Assembly (NCBI GenBank): GCA_035294855.1
Contig: DATGKD010000027.1
Location: 1 to 39,307, forward strand
Direction: 5' to 3'
DNA from: DATGKD01 sp035294855
GTDB lineage: Bacteria; Actinomycetota; Acidimicrobiia; Acidimicrobiales; UBA8190
DNA: 39,307 bases
The notes under the pieces are model-generated. The model saw nothing but the letters and a program-made list of their open reading frames with translations. It was not told where the DNA came from and ran no database searches. Position 1 is the first letter of the stretch; the number at the start of each line of letters is the position of its first letter. The translations under genes were made by a program, and so were the position numbers. Shown piece by piece: positions 8,067 through 17,341 of the stretch.

Positions 8067-9449
8067 GTGGCGGGGAACCGGCGTCCGTGGCGCACATCGC
8101 AGGCTTCTGTGTGCGCCGCCGTGGGCGTGGTGGCGATCGTGATGAGTGGCTGCTCGGGCACGAGCACCAATCCGAACCGGTCGGGCGCAGCATCCGGGGC
8201 GGCGCGCTCGTTCGCCGTTGGCATCCTCACCGAGAACCTCGTCGACCAGACCCGTCCGACGCCCGCCAACGGGTCTGTCCCCGCGCACCCCGGTCGCACG
8301 CTCGAGACCACGGTCCTCTACCCCGTGGCTGGCACCGACCGGACCGCCTTGCACCGCGGTGCGACCGCGGACCGGGCCGACGGGCCGTACCCGCTCATCG
8401 CCTTCGCGCACGGTTTCGGCTCTTCACCGGACGGCTACCTCGCCATCCTGCAGCAGTGGGCGTCGGCGGGTTACGTCGTGGCTGCGCCGCGCTTCCCGCT
8501 CACGAACGACCACGCGCCCGGCGGGCCCGACCTCTCGGACTTTGCCAACCAGCCCGGTGACATGGGCTTCGTCATCGACCGGTTGATCGCGCAGACCAAG
8601 GTCCGCGGCGACCCGCTCCAAGGAGCGGTGGACACTCGTCACATCGGCGCGGCGGGGCATTCGCTCGGCGGGGTCACCGTGCTCGGCCTGGTGGCCAACA
8701 CGTGCTGTCGCGACGGGCGCATCGACGCCGCGGTCGTCATGTCCGGCGACCCCATTGCGTTCCCGACCGGCCGCGTGGACTTCGGACCGGCGCCGCCACT
8801 GCTGTTCGTGCACGGCGACGCCGACCCCACGGTGCCGTACGTGTCGAGTGTCAACGCGTACAACGCCGCGCACGCTCCGAAGGGTCTGCTCACCGTCGTC
8901 CACGGGGACCACGGTGCACCTGTCAACCCTCAGGGGCCCGGTTTCTCGAGCGTCGTCGCGGCCACCACCGCCTTCTTCGCTGCGTACCTGAAGCACGATG
9001 CCGGCGCGTTGGACCTGTTGCGCCGGGCGCCGGTGCACGGGGTCACCATGCTGACGCTCGCCACGACGTCGGGCACCGTGAGCACGCTGCCCGTCCCGAC
9101 GGTGCCACGCGGCAACCGGCAGGCGACCGTGACGCCGTCGTCGGGGCTCACGGACGGTCAGACGGTTTCGGTGGCGTGGCAGGGCTTGACCCCGGGCCAG
9201 AACGTCAACGTGCTCGAGTGCGCCAAGAACCCGCCGACCGCGGCCGGTGACTGTGACCTCCAGTCGGGCAAGCTGCTGCAGCCCGACCCCACCGGCGCCG
9301 GCTCGCTCAGCTTGGTGGTCCACACCGGCGCCATCGGCTCCGGCGGCGGGATCTGCGACGCCACCCATCCCGGTTGCGTGATCGCGGTCAACCAGGGCGG
9401 TTCGCTCGATCCTGCGGCGACCGTGGTGGTGACGATCGCGTTCAGCTGA
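8067..9449 (+). CDS. Secreted lipoprotein: alpha/beta hydrolase fused to a neocarzinostatin-like domain
   Basis: A 460-residue exported protein. The signal peptide ends in a lipobox-like VMSGC with Cys29, so it is probably membrane-anchored outside. The hydrolase domain (about 50-315) has HGFG (oxyanion region), nucleophile Ser199 in GHSLGG, Asp253 in HGDADPTVP and His282 in HGDHGAP, a complete triad of a lipase/esterase or PET-hydrolase-like enzyme. Residues 353-460 look like the neocarzinostatin fold: TVTPSSGLTDGQTVSV, WQGLTPGQ, and two Cys pairs (385/396 and 430/437) spaced as in that family. The GTG at 8067 follows GAGGGGG at good spacing. The stop overlaps the stop of the convergent propeller gene by 8 bp. 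The substrate is unknown. Confidence 0.85.
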   Translation: MAGNRRPWRTSQASVCAAVGVVAIVMSGCSGTSTNPNRSGAASGAARSFAVGILTENLVDQTRPTPANGSVPAHPGRTLETTVLYPVAGTDRTALHRGATADRADGPYPLIAFAHGFGSSPDGYLAILQQWASAGYVVAAPRFPLTNDHAPGGPDLSDFANQPGDMGFVIDRLIAQTKVRGDPLQGAVDTRHIGAAGHSLGGVTVLGLVANTCCRDGRIDAAVVMSGDPIAFPTGRVDFGPAPPLLFVHGDADPTVPYVSSVNAYNAAHAPKGLLTVVHGDHGAPVNPQGPGFSSVVAATTAFFAAYLKHDAGALDLLRRAPVHGVTMLTLATTSGTVSTLPVPTVPRGNRQATVTPSSGLTDGQTVSVAWQGLTPGQNVNVLECAKNPPTAAGDCDLQSGKLLQPDPTGAGSLSLVVHTGAIGSGGGICDATHPGCVIAVNQGGSLDPAATVVVTIAFS

Positions 9450-10749
9450 AGCGGAGGACCGACCCGGGGTTGGCGGTCGTGCCCCACAGGGCGCCGCTGC
9501 TGTCCACCACCAGATCGCGCATGACGCCGGGGAGATGCACCGCGCCGCCGATCTGGCGTCCGTTCGAAGGGTCGATGGCCACCATGACGCCCTGCTGGCC
9601 ATCGGCGACCCACAGGCGGTTCTGCCAGACGGCCACGACCTCGGGGCTGCCGAGGGCGACCCCCGCGTTGGCACCCGATCCGACCGGTCCGCTCGTCGAC
9701 CCGTTGGCGGGGGCGCCCGCTCCGATCGGGAAGGTCGCGGTGACTCTGACGTTGCCGGGGTCGACGCGCGACACGGTCCCCGACTGGACGTTCGCCACCC
9801 ACACGCTCCCGTCGCCGGCCGCCACGCCGATCGGCCCGCGCCCGACGCGCACGGTGCGCCACGACAGCGACACCCCCTGGGGCTTCGGCTTGATGAGCGT
9901 GACGGTGTCGGTCTGGCCCGTCACCCAGACGCCGTCCGGGCCCACGACGAGCCGCACCGCGCCGTCGGGCAGGGCGGCCGAGGCCGTCACCTCGTGCGTC
10001 CGCGGGTTGATGAGGCTGACGGTCCCCGACAGCAGGCTGGCCACCCACACCCCGCCGTCGCCCGCGGCGATCGACACCGGGCCCTGGGGCATCGGGATGG
10101 GGGAGCCGGCCACCTTCTGCTTGGCCGGGTCGATGGCGAAGACCTGACTGCCCGAGATGTCGGCCACCCAGATCCGTCCGTAGCCCGCGGTGACCGAGAT
10201 CGGACGGATCCCGGCCGGCACCGGGCGTCCGAGCACCTGGCCCGAGGACGGGTCGAAGTGGCGCACCGTGCCGTTGTGGTCGTCGGCGACCCACCCGCCC
10301 GACGCGTCGAACGCGACCGACGCCGCTTCGATGCGCGCGACCACCTGCGAGGTGGCAGGCGGCGGCCCCGAGCCGGCGGGCCCGCCGGGCGGCGACAGGA
10401 ATCCCGTCACGAGGGCGATGCCCACGAGCACGGCCACCACCGCGCCGATTGCCACACCGGTGCCGAGAGGGGTCAGCGCGACGCGGCGCGACCCTTCCGG
10501 CGGCGGACTCTTCGACAACCCGGCTTTGGACCGGGGGCCGCCGCCCGTCGCCTGCCGGGAACGGCGCGCCTGGGATCGCGACTGCTCACGCGCCCGGCGC
10601 GGCGCGTCGCGACGCGGCTGCCCGGTGTCGGCGGTCCGTGGCGATCGGGTGGTACGGGCCCGACGGCTTGATCGTGCCACCGGCCCATCCTCGCCCGACC
10701 GGCGGCGCGGCGCGGCGCTATCGGTCACGGGATCGGCGATGTCGGTCAC
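9442..10749 (-). CDS. Membrane-anchored seven-bladed beta-propeller (NHL/YVTN-like) protein
   Basis: The protein has 435 residues. A basic, Arg/Ser/Pro-rich cytoplasmic N-terminus (about 1-90) leads to one transmembrane helix (about 95-118) and an external domain. That domain shows seven repeats of a WVA-x4-GTV-x3-DP type (for example GVWVASLLSGTVSLINP, SVWVANVQSGTVSRVDP, RLWVADGQQGVMVAIDP), consistent with one blade each. Such propellers usually bind partners or ligands rather than catalyse. It is the last gene of the liv operon. The GTG at 10749 begins a MTD sequence; another GTG at 10812 would overlap livHM by 29 nt. Neither has a good ribosome site, so the start is uncertain. Confidence 0.75.
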   Translation of the reverse strand: MTDIADPVTDSAAPRRRSGEDGPVARSSRRARTTRSPRTADTGQPRRDAPRRAREQSRSQARRSRQATGGGPRSKAGLSKSPPPEGSRRVALTPLGTGVAIGAVVAVLVGIALVTGFLSPPGGPAGSGPPPATSQVVARIEAASVAFDASGGWVADDHNGTVRHFDPSSGQVLGRPVPAGIRPISVTAGYGRIWVADISGSQVFAIDPAKQKVAGSPIPMPQGPVSIAAGDGGVWVASLLSGTVSLINPRTHEVTASAALPDGAVRLVVGPDGVWVTGQTDTVTLIKPKPQGVSLSWRTVRVGRGPIGVAAGDGSVWVANVQSGTVSRVDPGNVRVTATFPIGAGAPANGSTSGPVGSGANAGVALGSPEVVAVWQNRLWVADGQQGVMVAIDPSNGRQIGGAVHLPGVMRDLVVDSSGALWGTTANPGSVLRFS

Positions 10750-10783
10750 GGGTCCGAACGGCTCGCAGGGTGGTCCGCGCTCG

Positions 10784-12841
10784 TCAGCGGTCGGCGGTGA
10801 CGGCGGTGCCACCGGTGCGGACGGCGGGCGCCATCAGGTATCCGCCGGACGACGAGGCGAGCACCGCAGGCTCGAGGGCGCCGGGCGGCGCGCTCTCGCC
10901 CCCGCCGCCGGGTTGGGCGCCCCGTGCGTGTGCGCCACGCGGACCGTCTCCGGAGGTGCTCGCCGTCGGCTCGGACGCCAGTCCCGGCACGAGCCGCCGG
11001 AACCGCTCCGCCAGACCGGGCACGAGGCCGTCGGGGTAGGAGCCGAGCGTGATGCCGGCCAGGCCTGTGGTGAGGAACTCGAGGTTGTTCGCGAGCGACG
11101 GGTAGCGGTTGGCAACGATCTGGATGATCCCGAGGCTCACGCCGCCGATCAGCGCGCCGCTCGTGGTGGTGACGCCGTAGACCACGACGAGCAGCAGCAC
11201 CGGCAGGCTCTGCTCCATGTTGAAGTTGAGCGTCCCGGCCACCGTGCGCATCCCGCCGAGAAGCGCGCCCCCGAGGCCCGCCATGCCGGCCGACAGCGCG
11301 AAGACGGCCAGCTTCGTCGTGGTGAGGTTGAGCCCGAGGGTGGCGCACGCCGCGGGCGAGTCCTTGGTGGCCGACAGCACGCGCCCGAACGGCCCGCGTC
11401 GCAATGCCAGCAGTCCGATCGACAGCACGGCGAAGACGACCGCCAGGAAGATGATGTACGCGTGCTGGCCCCGGACGTGCAGGCCGAACAGGCTGGGTCT
11501 CGGAATGGGAACCGACCCGTCGAAGGTGAACACCGAGGGAGCCGGAAAGAACATGTTGTCCATGGCCACCGCGAAGGCCATGGTGGCGAGCGCCAGGTAG
11601 AGGCCGCGGAAGCGCAGCGTGAACAGGCCGATGATGGCGCCCACCGCACCGGCGAGCGCGGTGGCGGCCACGAGGCCGAGCACCGACCCCCCCGTGCCCA
11701 CCTTGTACATGGCGAACGCCCCAAGGCCGGCGAAGGTCATCTGGCACAGCGAGACCTGGCCGCCCCAGCCCGTGAGCGGCACGAGCGACAGCAGGATGAG
11801 GCTCATGGCGAGGCCGATGCCGATCTGTTGCAGCGAGGCGCTGGGGATGACGCTCACCGCCACCACCGCCGCGATCACGAGGCACACGCCGCCGACCACG
11901 GATCGCTGGAGCGTCGGAACGGCGGTCACCCCTCGCCGCATCGTGAGGCGGCCGTGCTCGATGGTGTCCGACGGCAGCACGAGCAGCACGACGAACAGCG
12001 CGATCACCGGGATGGACAGGCGCAGGCCCTGCATGGCCGTGCTGCCCCAGAATCCGCTCGTGGGCAGGTAACCGACGGCGTAGCTCCCCAACAGACCGAG
12101 GCCCAGCGAACCCGCGAAGGTGAGCGGCAGGTTGCGCAGCCGTCCGAACATGGCGGCCGCGTAGGCGTTCACGACCAGCAGCGTGAGGTTGAACACGTTC
12201 AGCTGGAGCTGGGGGGCGATGAGGATCCCCGCCAGGGCCGCCAGGCAGGAGCCGAACGCCCAGCTGAAGGTGCCGATCCATGCCGGGCGGGCGCCGTTCA
12301 GCGCGGCCAGGTCGCGGTTGTCGACCACTGCACGCATGGCGATGCCGATGCGCGTCCGGTACAGAAAGACGCGCAGGAAGCCGGCCAGGCCGATGGCGAC
12401 GAGGACGGTGATGGCCTGGTGCCAGCTGACGTTCACGCCCAGGAGGTGGAACCCGTGGCCCTTGAAGAAGATCGGGGCCACCGCCGTCTTCTGGGACCAC
12501 TCGTACAGCGCCACCCCGATGAGCAACACCATGAGGCCCACGGTGACCACGAGGGTGACCGCCAGTGTGTTGCCGCGCGTTCGTCGCACGAACACGAGCT
12601 CCACCAACGCGCCGAACACGGGCGCGGCCACGAACACCACGAGGAGGAGCGCAAGCGGCTGGGGGATGTTCCAACCGACCACCAGCTGCCAGTACACGAA
12701 CGCCATCAGCATGCCGATGGCCCCGTGGCCGATGTTGAAGATGCCCGACGTGGAGTAGGTGACCACGAGGCCGCTCGCGGCCACGGCGTACGCCGCCCCG
12801 GTGAACACGCCGATGATCGTGAAGGTCAGGAACTCGTGCAT
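10784..12841 (-). CDS. livHM: Branched-chain amino acid-type ABC transporter permease, fused LivH-LivM
   Basis: A 685-residue membrane protein that joins two permeases usually made separately. Residues about 1-285 match LivH (GAAYAVAASGLVVTYSTSGIFNIGHGAIGM near the N-terminus; RAVVDNRDLAALNG loop). Residues about 310-610 match LivM (LTGWGGQVSLCQMTFAGLGAF; RFRGLYLALATMAFA; SATKDSPAACATLGLN coupling loop; GLAGITLGSYPDGL). A hydrophilic Gly/Pro-rich tail of about 70 residues follows. The fusion provides the whole membrane channel of the transporter powered by LivG and LivF. The substrate may be branched-chain amino acids, but this family also moves urea, amides, aromatic acids and other small molecules. 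Confidence 0.93.
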   Translation of the reverse strand: MHEFLTFTIIGVFTGAAYAVAASGLVVTYSTSGIFNIGHGAIGMLMAFVYWQLVVGWNIPQPLALLLVVFVAAPVFGALVELVFVRRTRGNTLAVTLVVTVGLMVLLIGVALYEWSQKTAVAPIFFKGHGFHLLGVNVSWHQAITVLVAIGLAGFLRVFLYRTRIGIAMRAVVDNRDLAALNGARPAWIGTFSWAFGSCLAALAGILIAPQLQLNVFNLTLLVVNAYAAAMFGRLRNLPLTFAGSLGLGLLGSYAVGYLPTSGFWGSTAMQGLRLSIPVIALFVVLLVLPSDTIEHGRLTMRRGVTAVPTLQRSVVGGVCLVIAAVVAVSVIPSASLQQIGIGLAMSLILLSLVPLTGWGGQVSLCQMTFAGLGAFAMYKVGTGGSVLGLVAATALAGAVGAIIGLFTLRFRGLYLALATMAFAVAMDNMFFPAPSVFTFDGSVPIPRPSLFGLHVRGQHAYIIFLAVVFAVLSIGLLALRRGPFGRVLSATKDSPAACATLGLNLTTTKLAVFALSAGMAGLGGALLGGMRTVAGTLNFNMEQSLPVLLLVVVYGVTTTSGALIGGVSLGIIQIVANRYPSLANNLEFLTTGLAGITLGSYPDGLVPGLAERFRRLVPGLASEPTASTSGDGPRGAHARGAQPGGGGESAPPGALEPAVLASSSGGYLMAPAVRTGGTAVTADR

Positions 12842-12917
12842 GTGCCTAGCGTTCGAAGTCCCCTACGGTCGTCGCAGGTGCTGCGTCGCCCGCGAGGCGC
12901 GGCCCGGGAGGTCCGGG

Positions 12918-14423
12918 TCAGTAGTGGACGGTGCTCCCCGACGTGCAGTCATAGGTGTTCGGTTGGGACGGGTAGGCACGCGCGAAGCCGCTGCCCTGGA
13001 TCTTGAAGTACGCGAAGCAGCGGCTCGGGATCTTCTGGCCGAAGCTCTGGTCGGGCGGCTGGACGCCGCCACCGTCCCAGGCGCCGATCTGTTGCAGCTG
13101 CTGCAAGAGCGTGGCGCGGGTGAGATGCGTGCCGGCTGCCTTGGCGGCCTGCACGAACGCCAGTCCCGCGGACCAAGCGAACTGGCCGAAGATGTCGTGC
13201 TTCGTGCCCGGAGCGACACGGTTCAACCAACTCAGGAACAGCTGCATGCCCGGGTTCGATGCCGCTTCCTCGTAAGGAGCGGTGGCCATGAGCACGAGGT
13301 CGCCGTTGGCGTTGCCCTGCGCCTCGGACAGGAAGTGCTGGCTGTACTCCTCGGAGAACCAGTCGACGACCTGCGGTTGGTAGTTGGCCTGGGCCATGGC
13401 CTGCAGCAGGCGTGAGGCCGAGTTGTCGTCGGAGTACTCGGTGACGTACTGCACCCCGGCCGACTGCATCTTGGCGACATACGGGGCGTAATTCGGCTCG
13501 GTGGCCGACACGGCGACGGTGTAGATGTAGTTGAAGCCGGCCGACTGGTACGCCTGCATCTCCGACGCCGCCTGCTCGGCGGTGGCCGGCACGTTCAGGT
13601 AGATCATCGCCGCGTGCGAGACGGCGTTCGGGTACTGCGAGTGCAGCCAGACCGCCGGGCCGGTCGGCCAATAGTGCGCGTTGCCCGGCGACGCACCCAA
13701 GGCGTTGGGCACGTTGCCCATTTCGTGCGTGCTCAGCTCGGCGCCCACGTAGGGGATCCCGCAGCCCTGAATGGCGGACGCCCCGCCGTTGTCGAATCCC
13801 GACGCGCTGCCGACGAGTGCAAAGTCTCCCGAACAGGCCTGTGATGCATCCGATGCGTTCTGACCGGCGTCGTTGCCGTCGTCGTAGGTGACCACCTTCA
13901 GCTGGCGCCCGCAGATGCCACCCCCGCTGTTCACGTAGGCGGCGAGGGCCTCGGTCGCGGCCTGGGCGCTCTGCGTGAGGCCCGGTGCCACGCCGGAGAT
14001 GCTCGTGATGTTGCCGATGGTGATCTGGTTGGCGGTGACGCCGACGTCGGTCTGCCCACCGTTGTTGGACGCGTTGCAGGCGGCGGACGTCCCCCCGATG
14101 CCGCCGCTGGGCCCGCTCGCGCCCGCCGCGACCGGTGTGGCGTGCCCGGCGGCGCTGCTGGCGCCCGCTGTCGGTCCCGACGTGCCCGCCGTGCCGTTCG
14201 CTCCCGCCGTCCCCGCCGATCCGAGCGCCGAGTTGCCACCCGACGTGCCGGAGCCCCCGACGCCGGCGACGCCGTTGTGCCCGGCACCCTCGGCCGCTTG
14301 CAGCGCTCCACCGGTCAGGCGCGACCCGCACGCCGACAGACCGGTGAGCAGCGCCACGGACAAAAGGACAGCGGCGCGCCGCCGCACGACGACCCGTGAC
14401 GTCATGTGCCGAGACACCCTCAT
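12918..14423 (-). CDS. ABC transporter substrate-binding lipoprotein (LivJ-type)
   Basis: A 501-residue exported lipoprotein. The signal peptide ends LTGLSAC with Cys32 as the lipidated residue. It is followed by about 75 residues made almost only of Gly, Ala, Ser and Thr, an unusually long flexible tether. The remainder is a periplasmic-binding-protein type 1 fold: ITIGNITSISG, ALAAYVNSGGGICGRQLKVVTYDDGND, the hinge and second lobe, and a Cys-containing C-terminus. It captures the substrate for LivHM. The ATG at 14423 overlaps the stop of the upstream gene as ATGA; an ATG at 14405 with GAGGGTG upstream is an alternative. The ligand cannot be read from the sequence. Confidence 0.9.
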   Translation of the reverse strand: MRVSRHMTSRVVVRRRAAVLLSVALLTGLSACGSRLTGGALQAAEGAGHNGVAGVGGSGTSGGNSALGSAGTAGANGTAGTSGPTAGASSAAGHATPVAAGASGPSGGIGGTSAACNASNNGGQTDVGVTANQITIGNITSISGVAPGLTQSAQAATEALAAYVNSGGGICGRQLKVVTYDDGNDAGQNASDASQACSGDFALVGSASGFDNGGASAIQGCGIPYVGAELSTHEMGNVPNALGASPGNAHYWPTGPAVWLHSQYPNAVSHAAMIYLNVPATAEQAASEMQAYQSAGFNYIYTVAVSATEPNYAPYVAKMQSAGVQYVTEYSDDNSASRLLQAMAQANYQPQVVDWFSEEYSQHFLSEAQGNANGDLVLMATAPYEEAASNPGMQLFLSWLNRVAPGTKHDIFGQFAWSAGLAFVQAAKAAGTHLTRATLLQQLQQIGAWDGGGVQPPDQSFGQKIPSRCFAYFKIQGSGFARAYPSQPNTYDCTSGSTVHY

Positions 14424-14980
14424 TGGGGAGCCGCCGGGCCCGAAGCGGTCGCAGGACCGGCGCTGCCCGTCTGGCCGGGGCCGGGATTGCTGACGGCGCC
14501 GTGTGCCGCTGGCTGGCCGGGGGCATCGAATCCGTTCGTGTGGTGCGCGGGGAACGACGCCGCGGCCGCCGCGGCGGCATCGGTCGCCACCGCGATGAGG
14601 GCACGGTCGACGCGTTCCAGGGTCTGCTCGACGCGGGCTGCGTACTTGCGGTTCTCCTCCATCATCCGCACGAGCCACGCGGCGAAGAAGATGAAGCCGC
14701 CGCCGGCGACGAGCGCCACGCCCAGGAGGCCGCCCGAGATCAGATACGGCACCTCCTGGAACAGGTACGCGCTGTGGGCCGCTCCGTACCACCCGAGGAT
14801 GATGGCGACGAAGCCCAGGCCGATGGCGGTGGCCCCGCCCACGAGCATGGCTTTGCGCACGTCGATCTGCGGGCGACGACGGGCGCCCTCGACGGCGCGC
14901 GCCAACGCCGCCAGGCGGCTCGCCACGGGTTGGCGCTGGGAGTGGGCCCCGGCGCGTGTCGGCACGCTGATTCCAGCCAT
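14420..14980 (-). CDS. Two-TM membrane protein of the liv operon (unknown)
   Basis: A 186-residue protein I do not recognise. It has a basic N-terminal cytoplasmic segment (about 1-40), two predicted transmembrane helices (about 45-65 and 80-102) joined by a short loop with GWYGAAHSAYLFQEVPYL, then a helical stretch with coiled-coil character (MMEENRKYAARVEQTLERVD) and a Pro/Gly/Ala-rich tail. The ATG at 14980 follows a strong GGAGGA ribosome site. It lies between the secreted anchored protein and the binding protein and overlaps the latter by ATGA, so it is almost certainly part of the transport operon. A scaffolding role for external components is possible but speculative. Confidence 0.75.
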   Translation of the reverse strand: MAGISVPTRAGAHSQRQPVASRLAALARAVEGARRRPQIDVRKAMLVGGATAIGLGFVAIILGWYGAAHSAYLFQEVPYLISGGLLGVALVAGGGFIFFAAWLVRMMEENRKYAARVEQTLERVDRALIAVATDAAAAAAASFPAHHTNGFDAPGQPAAHGAVSNPGPGQTGSAGPATASGPAAPQ

Positions 14981-14996
14981 CGAATCCTCCGGCAGA

Positions 14997-16514
14997 TCAG
15001 TGACCGCCCTCACCGACACACGGTGGGGAGGCGGCGAGCGCGCCGACCGCCGCGTCGGCGCGTAGGAACACGAAGGCGAGCAGGCCCGCGAGCAGCAGAC
15101 CCAGCACGATCAGGCCGCTGCAGATGCCCTTGAAGAGCGCGGCGGGGGCGGTGGCGAGAGCCGCGGTGGTCCCGGGCCCCCCGGGCGACCCGCCCTGGGT
15201 GCCCGGCGTTCCGGAGGTCCCCGGCGTGCCCGGCGTCGAATACGTCCCGCCGCTGCCGAGGTCGCCGCCGGTGCTGCCGAGCCCTGAGGACAGCGCCCCG
15301 GCGGATCCGCTCCCCCCGAGATCGGTCGAGCCGAGCGCGGAGTTGTAGGGCGGGGAGGCGGCCGCGTTGACGTTGACCCAACCGAAGTCGAGGGTGACCG
15401 TCTGCTGGTTGGGGAGCGGGAAGGGGAGTTGCTCGATCTGGGAGGCGAGCTGGGACGGCAGCATCGCCACCAGCGCGGCGAGGTTCTTGTCCAACGTCGT
15501 CAGGTCCATGACGACCTGGAGCCCGTCGAGTTGGCGGCTCCCCGACGGACCGCTCACGTTGTCGGTCGGGTTGGTCAACGTCATCGTGATGCCGGCCATC
15601 GAGAGGATCTGGTTCACCGTGGGGCCGATCGTCCCGAGCACGGGCAGTGTGGTCGGCGCCGTGCCCGACGAGTGCACGCCGTTCGAGTCGACGGTGACGG
15701 CCTGGTCGGCCACGGCGACCTGCGCGACCGTGCTCGTGCCTTGAACGTTCGCCTGGTTGCCGTCGCTCGCCGAGCTCGCCGTCGAGGTGACCTGGCCGAT
15801 CGTGACGAGGCCCCCGAGGATCGACACGCCGTGCACCGACGACGTCGCCTGGGCGACCGCCTGACCGGCGTTGTCGACCGTGCTCTGGGCAGTCGAACCG
15901 ACCGATTGTGCGGTCACCATCCCGGCGGGGAGGCTCGAGGACCCGCTCGTGGCGCCCAGGGCCGAGGAGGCCGTGCTGGCTGCCGACGTCGAGCTCGCCT
16001 CCATCTGGGAGGGCCCGTTGTCATTGTTCTGGGTGTCCGGTCCCTGCGGGAACTTGGCGTCGGCCTGCGCCGGCCACGGGCCCGGGTTGGGGAGGTTCGG
16101 GGGGTTGCCGCCGAACGCGGGGGCGAGATAGCCGCCGAGCAACAGGCCCAGCTGGCTCGCGCCGTTGGCCGCCACCTGGCCGGGCCAGAAGACCGACGCC
16201 AGGGCCTCGCCGGTGGGCCCGGCATTGAACGTGGCGTTCGTGTAGCCGAGGTTGCCCTCCAAGGTGGGAGTGGCGGGCACCGGGAAGTTGGGCTGCTCGT
16301 AGTAGATGCTGAGGCCCGAGCCGATGGCGCCGAGCGTGTAGCCGCCCAGTGCGGCGGGGCCGCCCGCCGACCCCGATCCCGATCCGCCGGATGTGGTCGA
16401 GCCCGAGCCCGACGATCCGTCGGCGAGCGCCGGGGCGGCGCCGAGGAGGAGCACTCCTGAGACCGCCAAGAGGGAAGCGGCCGCTCCGGTGAAAAGGCGC
16501 GCCCGGCGGTTCAT
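14997..16514 (-). CDS. Secreted, C-terminally membrane-anchored protein of the liv operon (unknown)
   Basis: The protein has 505 residues. It begins with a classical signal peptide (positive MNRRAR, hydrophobic core, APALA cleavage site near residue 31) and ends with one transmembrane helix (about 455-482) and a short tail, so the body should be outside the membrane. The body is rich in Ser, Thr, Ala and Gly, without Cys, and contains repeated VxQATSS/VTSTASS-like stretches that suggest beta-structure. Before the anchor there is a PGTPGTSGTPGTQGG linker typical of wall-spanning stalks. The ATG overlaps the livF stop as ATGA. I do not recognise a family; it may be a surface protein dedicated to the transporter. 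Confidence 0.8.
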   Translation of the reverse strand: MNRRARLFTGAAASLLAVSGVLLLGAAPALADGSSGSGSTTSGGSGSGSAGGPAALGGYTLGAIGSGLSIYYEQPNFPVPATPTLEGNLGYTNATFNAGPTGEALASVFWPGQVAANGASQLGLLLGGYLAPAFGGNPPNLPNPGPWPAQADAKFPQGPDTQNNDNGPSQMEASSTSAASTASSALGATSGSSSLPAGMVTAQSVGSTAQSTVDNAGQAVAQATSSVHGVSILGGLVTIGQVTSTASSASDGNQANVQGTSTVAQVAVADQAVTVDSNGVHSSGTAPTTLPVLGTIGPTVNQILSMAGITMTLTNPTDNVSGPSGSRQLDGLQVVMDLTTLDKNLAALVAMLPSQLASQIEQLPFPLPNQQTVTLDFGWVNVNAAASPPYNSALGSTDLGGSGSAGALSSGLGSTGGDLGSGGTYSTPGTPGTSGTPGTQGGSPGGPGTTAALATAPAALFKGICSGLIVLGLLLAGLLAFVFLRADAAVGALAASPPCVGEGGH

Positions 16515-17341
16515 GCCGGCACCGCCTCAGCCGTGCGGTCCGCGGAGATGCCGCCGCCCAGGTAGGCGTCGGCCAGGTCCGCCGGGACTTCGTCGGGTGC
16601 GACCTCGGCGACGATGCGTCCCTGGGTCATGATCGCCGCGCGCGTCGCCACGCGCAGCGCGGCTTGTGCGAACTGCTCCGTGAGGAGGATCGCCACGCCC
16701 TCGGCGGCGACGTGCGCCACCACGTCGTACAGCTCGTCGACGATCAGGGGGGCGAGGCCCATCGAGATCTCGTCGAGAAGGAGGAGCGCGGGGTCCGCGC
16801 TCAGCGCCCGGGCCATGGCGAGCATCTGCTGCTCGCCTCCCGACAGCGTCCCCGCCAGCTGGCGCCGGCGCTCGGCAAGTCGACCGAAGCGCGCGAACGC
16901 TCGCTCTTCGACCTGACGGCGAGAGGCGCCGCCGTAGGTCATCATGCGCAGGTTCTCGCTCACCGTGAGGTTGGGGAACACGGCGCGGCCTTCGGGGATG
17001 GTGCACACCCCGGCGCGCGCGAGCGTCTCGGGGGCGACGCCGTTGACGTGCCGGCCGAGAACGTGGAAGCACCCGCTCATCGGGGGCAGCAGGCCGGACA
17101 CCACCTTGAGCGTCGTGGACTTGCCGGCCCCGTTCGGCCCGAGCAGGGCGAGCACGGTGCCTGCTGACAGAGCGAGGTCGATGCCGTGGAGGACCTCGAT
17201 GCGCCCGTAGCCGGCGCGCACGTGGCGCAACTCGACGACAGGCGACTGCGGGATCGGCGCGGTCTCGGCGGTGGCAGCTCCTGCATCGGGAGTGCCGGGC
17301 CCGGACCACGCCGGAGCACCTGCCGGCTCAGACCATGACAT
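16511..17341 (-). CDS. livF: Branched-chain amino acid-type ABC transporter ATP-binding protein LivF
   Basis: A 276-residue ABC ATPase. Walker A is GPNGAGKST (68-76), the signature is LSGGEQQ, and Walker B is ALLLLDEISMGLAP, the pattern of LivF rather than LivG. A 35-residue Pro/Ala-rich N-terminal extension precedes the ATPase domain. It pairs with LivG to drive LivHM. The ATG at 17341 overlaps the end of livG by 14 nt; an upstream TTG at 17347 is less likely. The stop overlaps the next start as ATGA. Confidence 0.95.
   Translation of the reverse strand: MSWSEPAGAPAWSGPGTPDAGAATAETAPIPQSPVVELRHVRAGYGRIEVLHGIDLALSAGTVLALLGPNGAGKSTTLKVVSGLLPPMSGCFHVLGRHVNGVAPETLARAGVCTIPEGRAVFPNLTVSENLRMMTYGGASRRQVEERAFARFGRLAERRRQLAGTLSGGEQQMLAMARALSADPALLLLDEISMGLAPLIVDELYDVVAHVAAEGVAILLTEQFAQAALRVATRAAIMTQGRIVAEVAPDEVPADLADAYLGGGISADRTAEAVPA

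Noticed and set aside
12842..12917. A tRNA suggested by a TTCGAA-containing stretch near 12852
   Set aside because: No acceptor stem or anticodon arm can be formed around it.
10190..13006. A 938-codon open frame on the plus strand across the liv genes
   Set aside because: It is antisense to livHM and the propeller, rich in Arg/His/Glu/Gln with no domain, and is explained by the codon bias of the real genes on the other strand.
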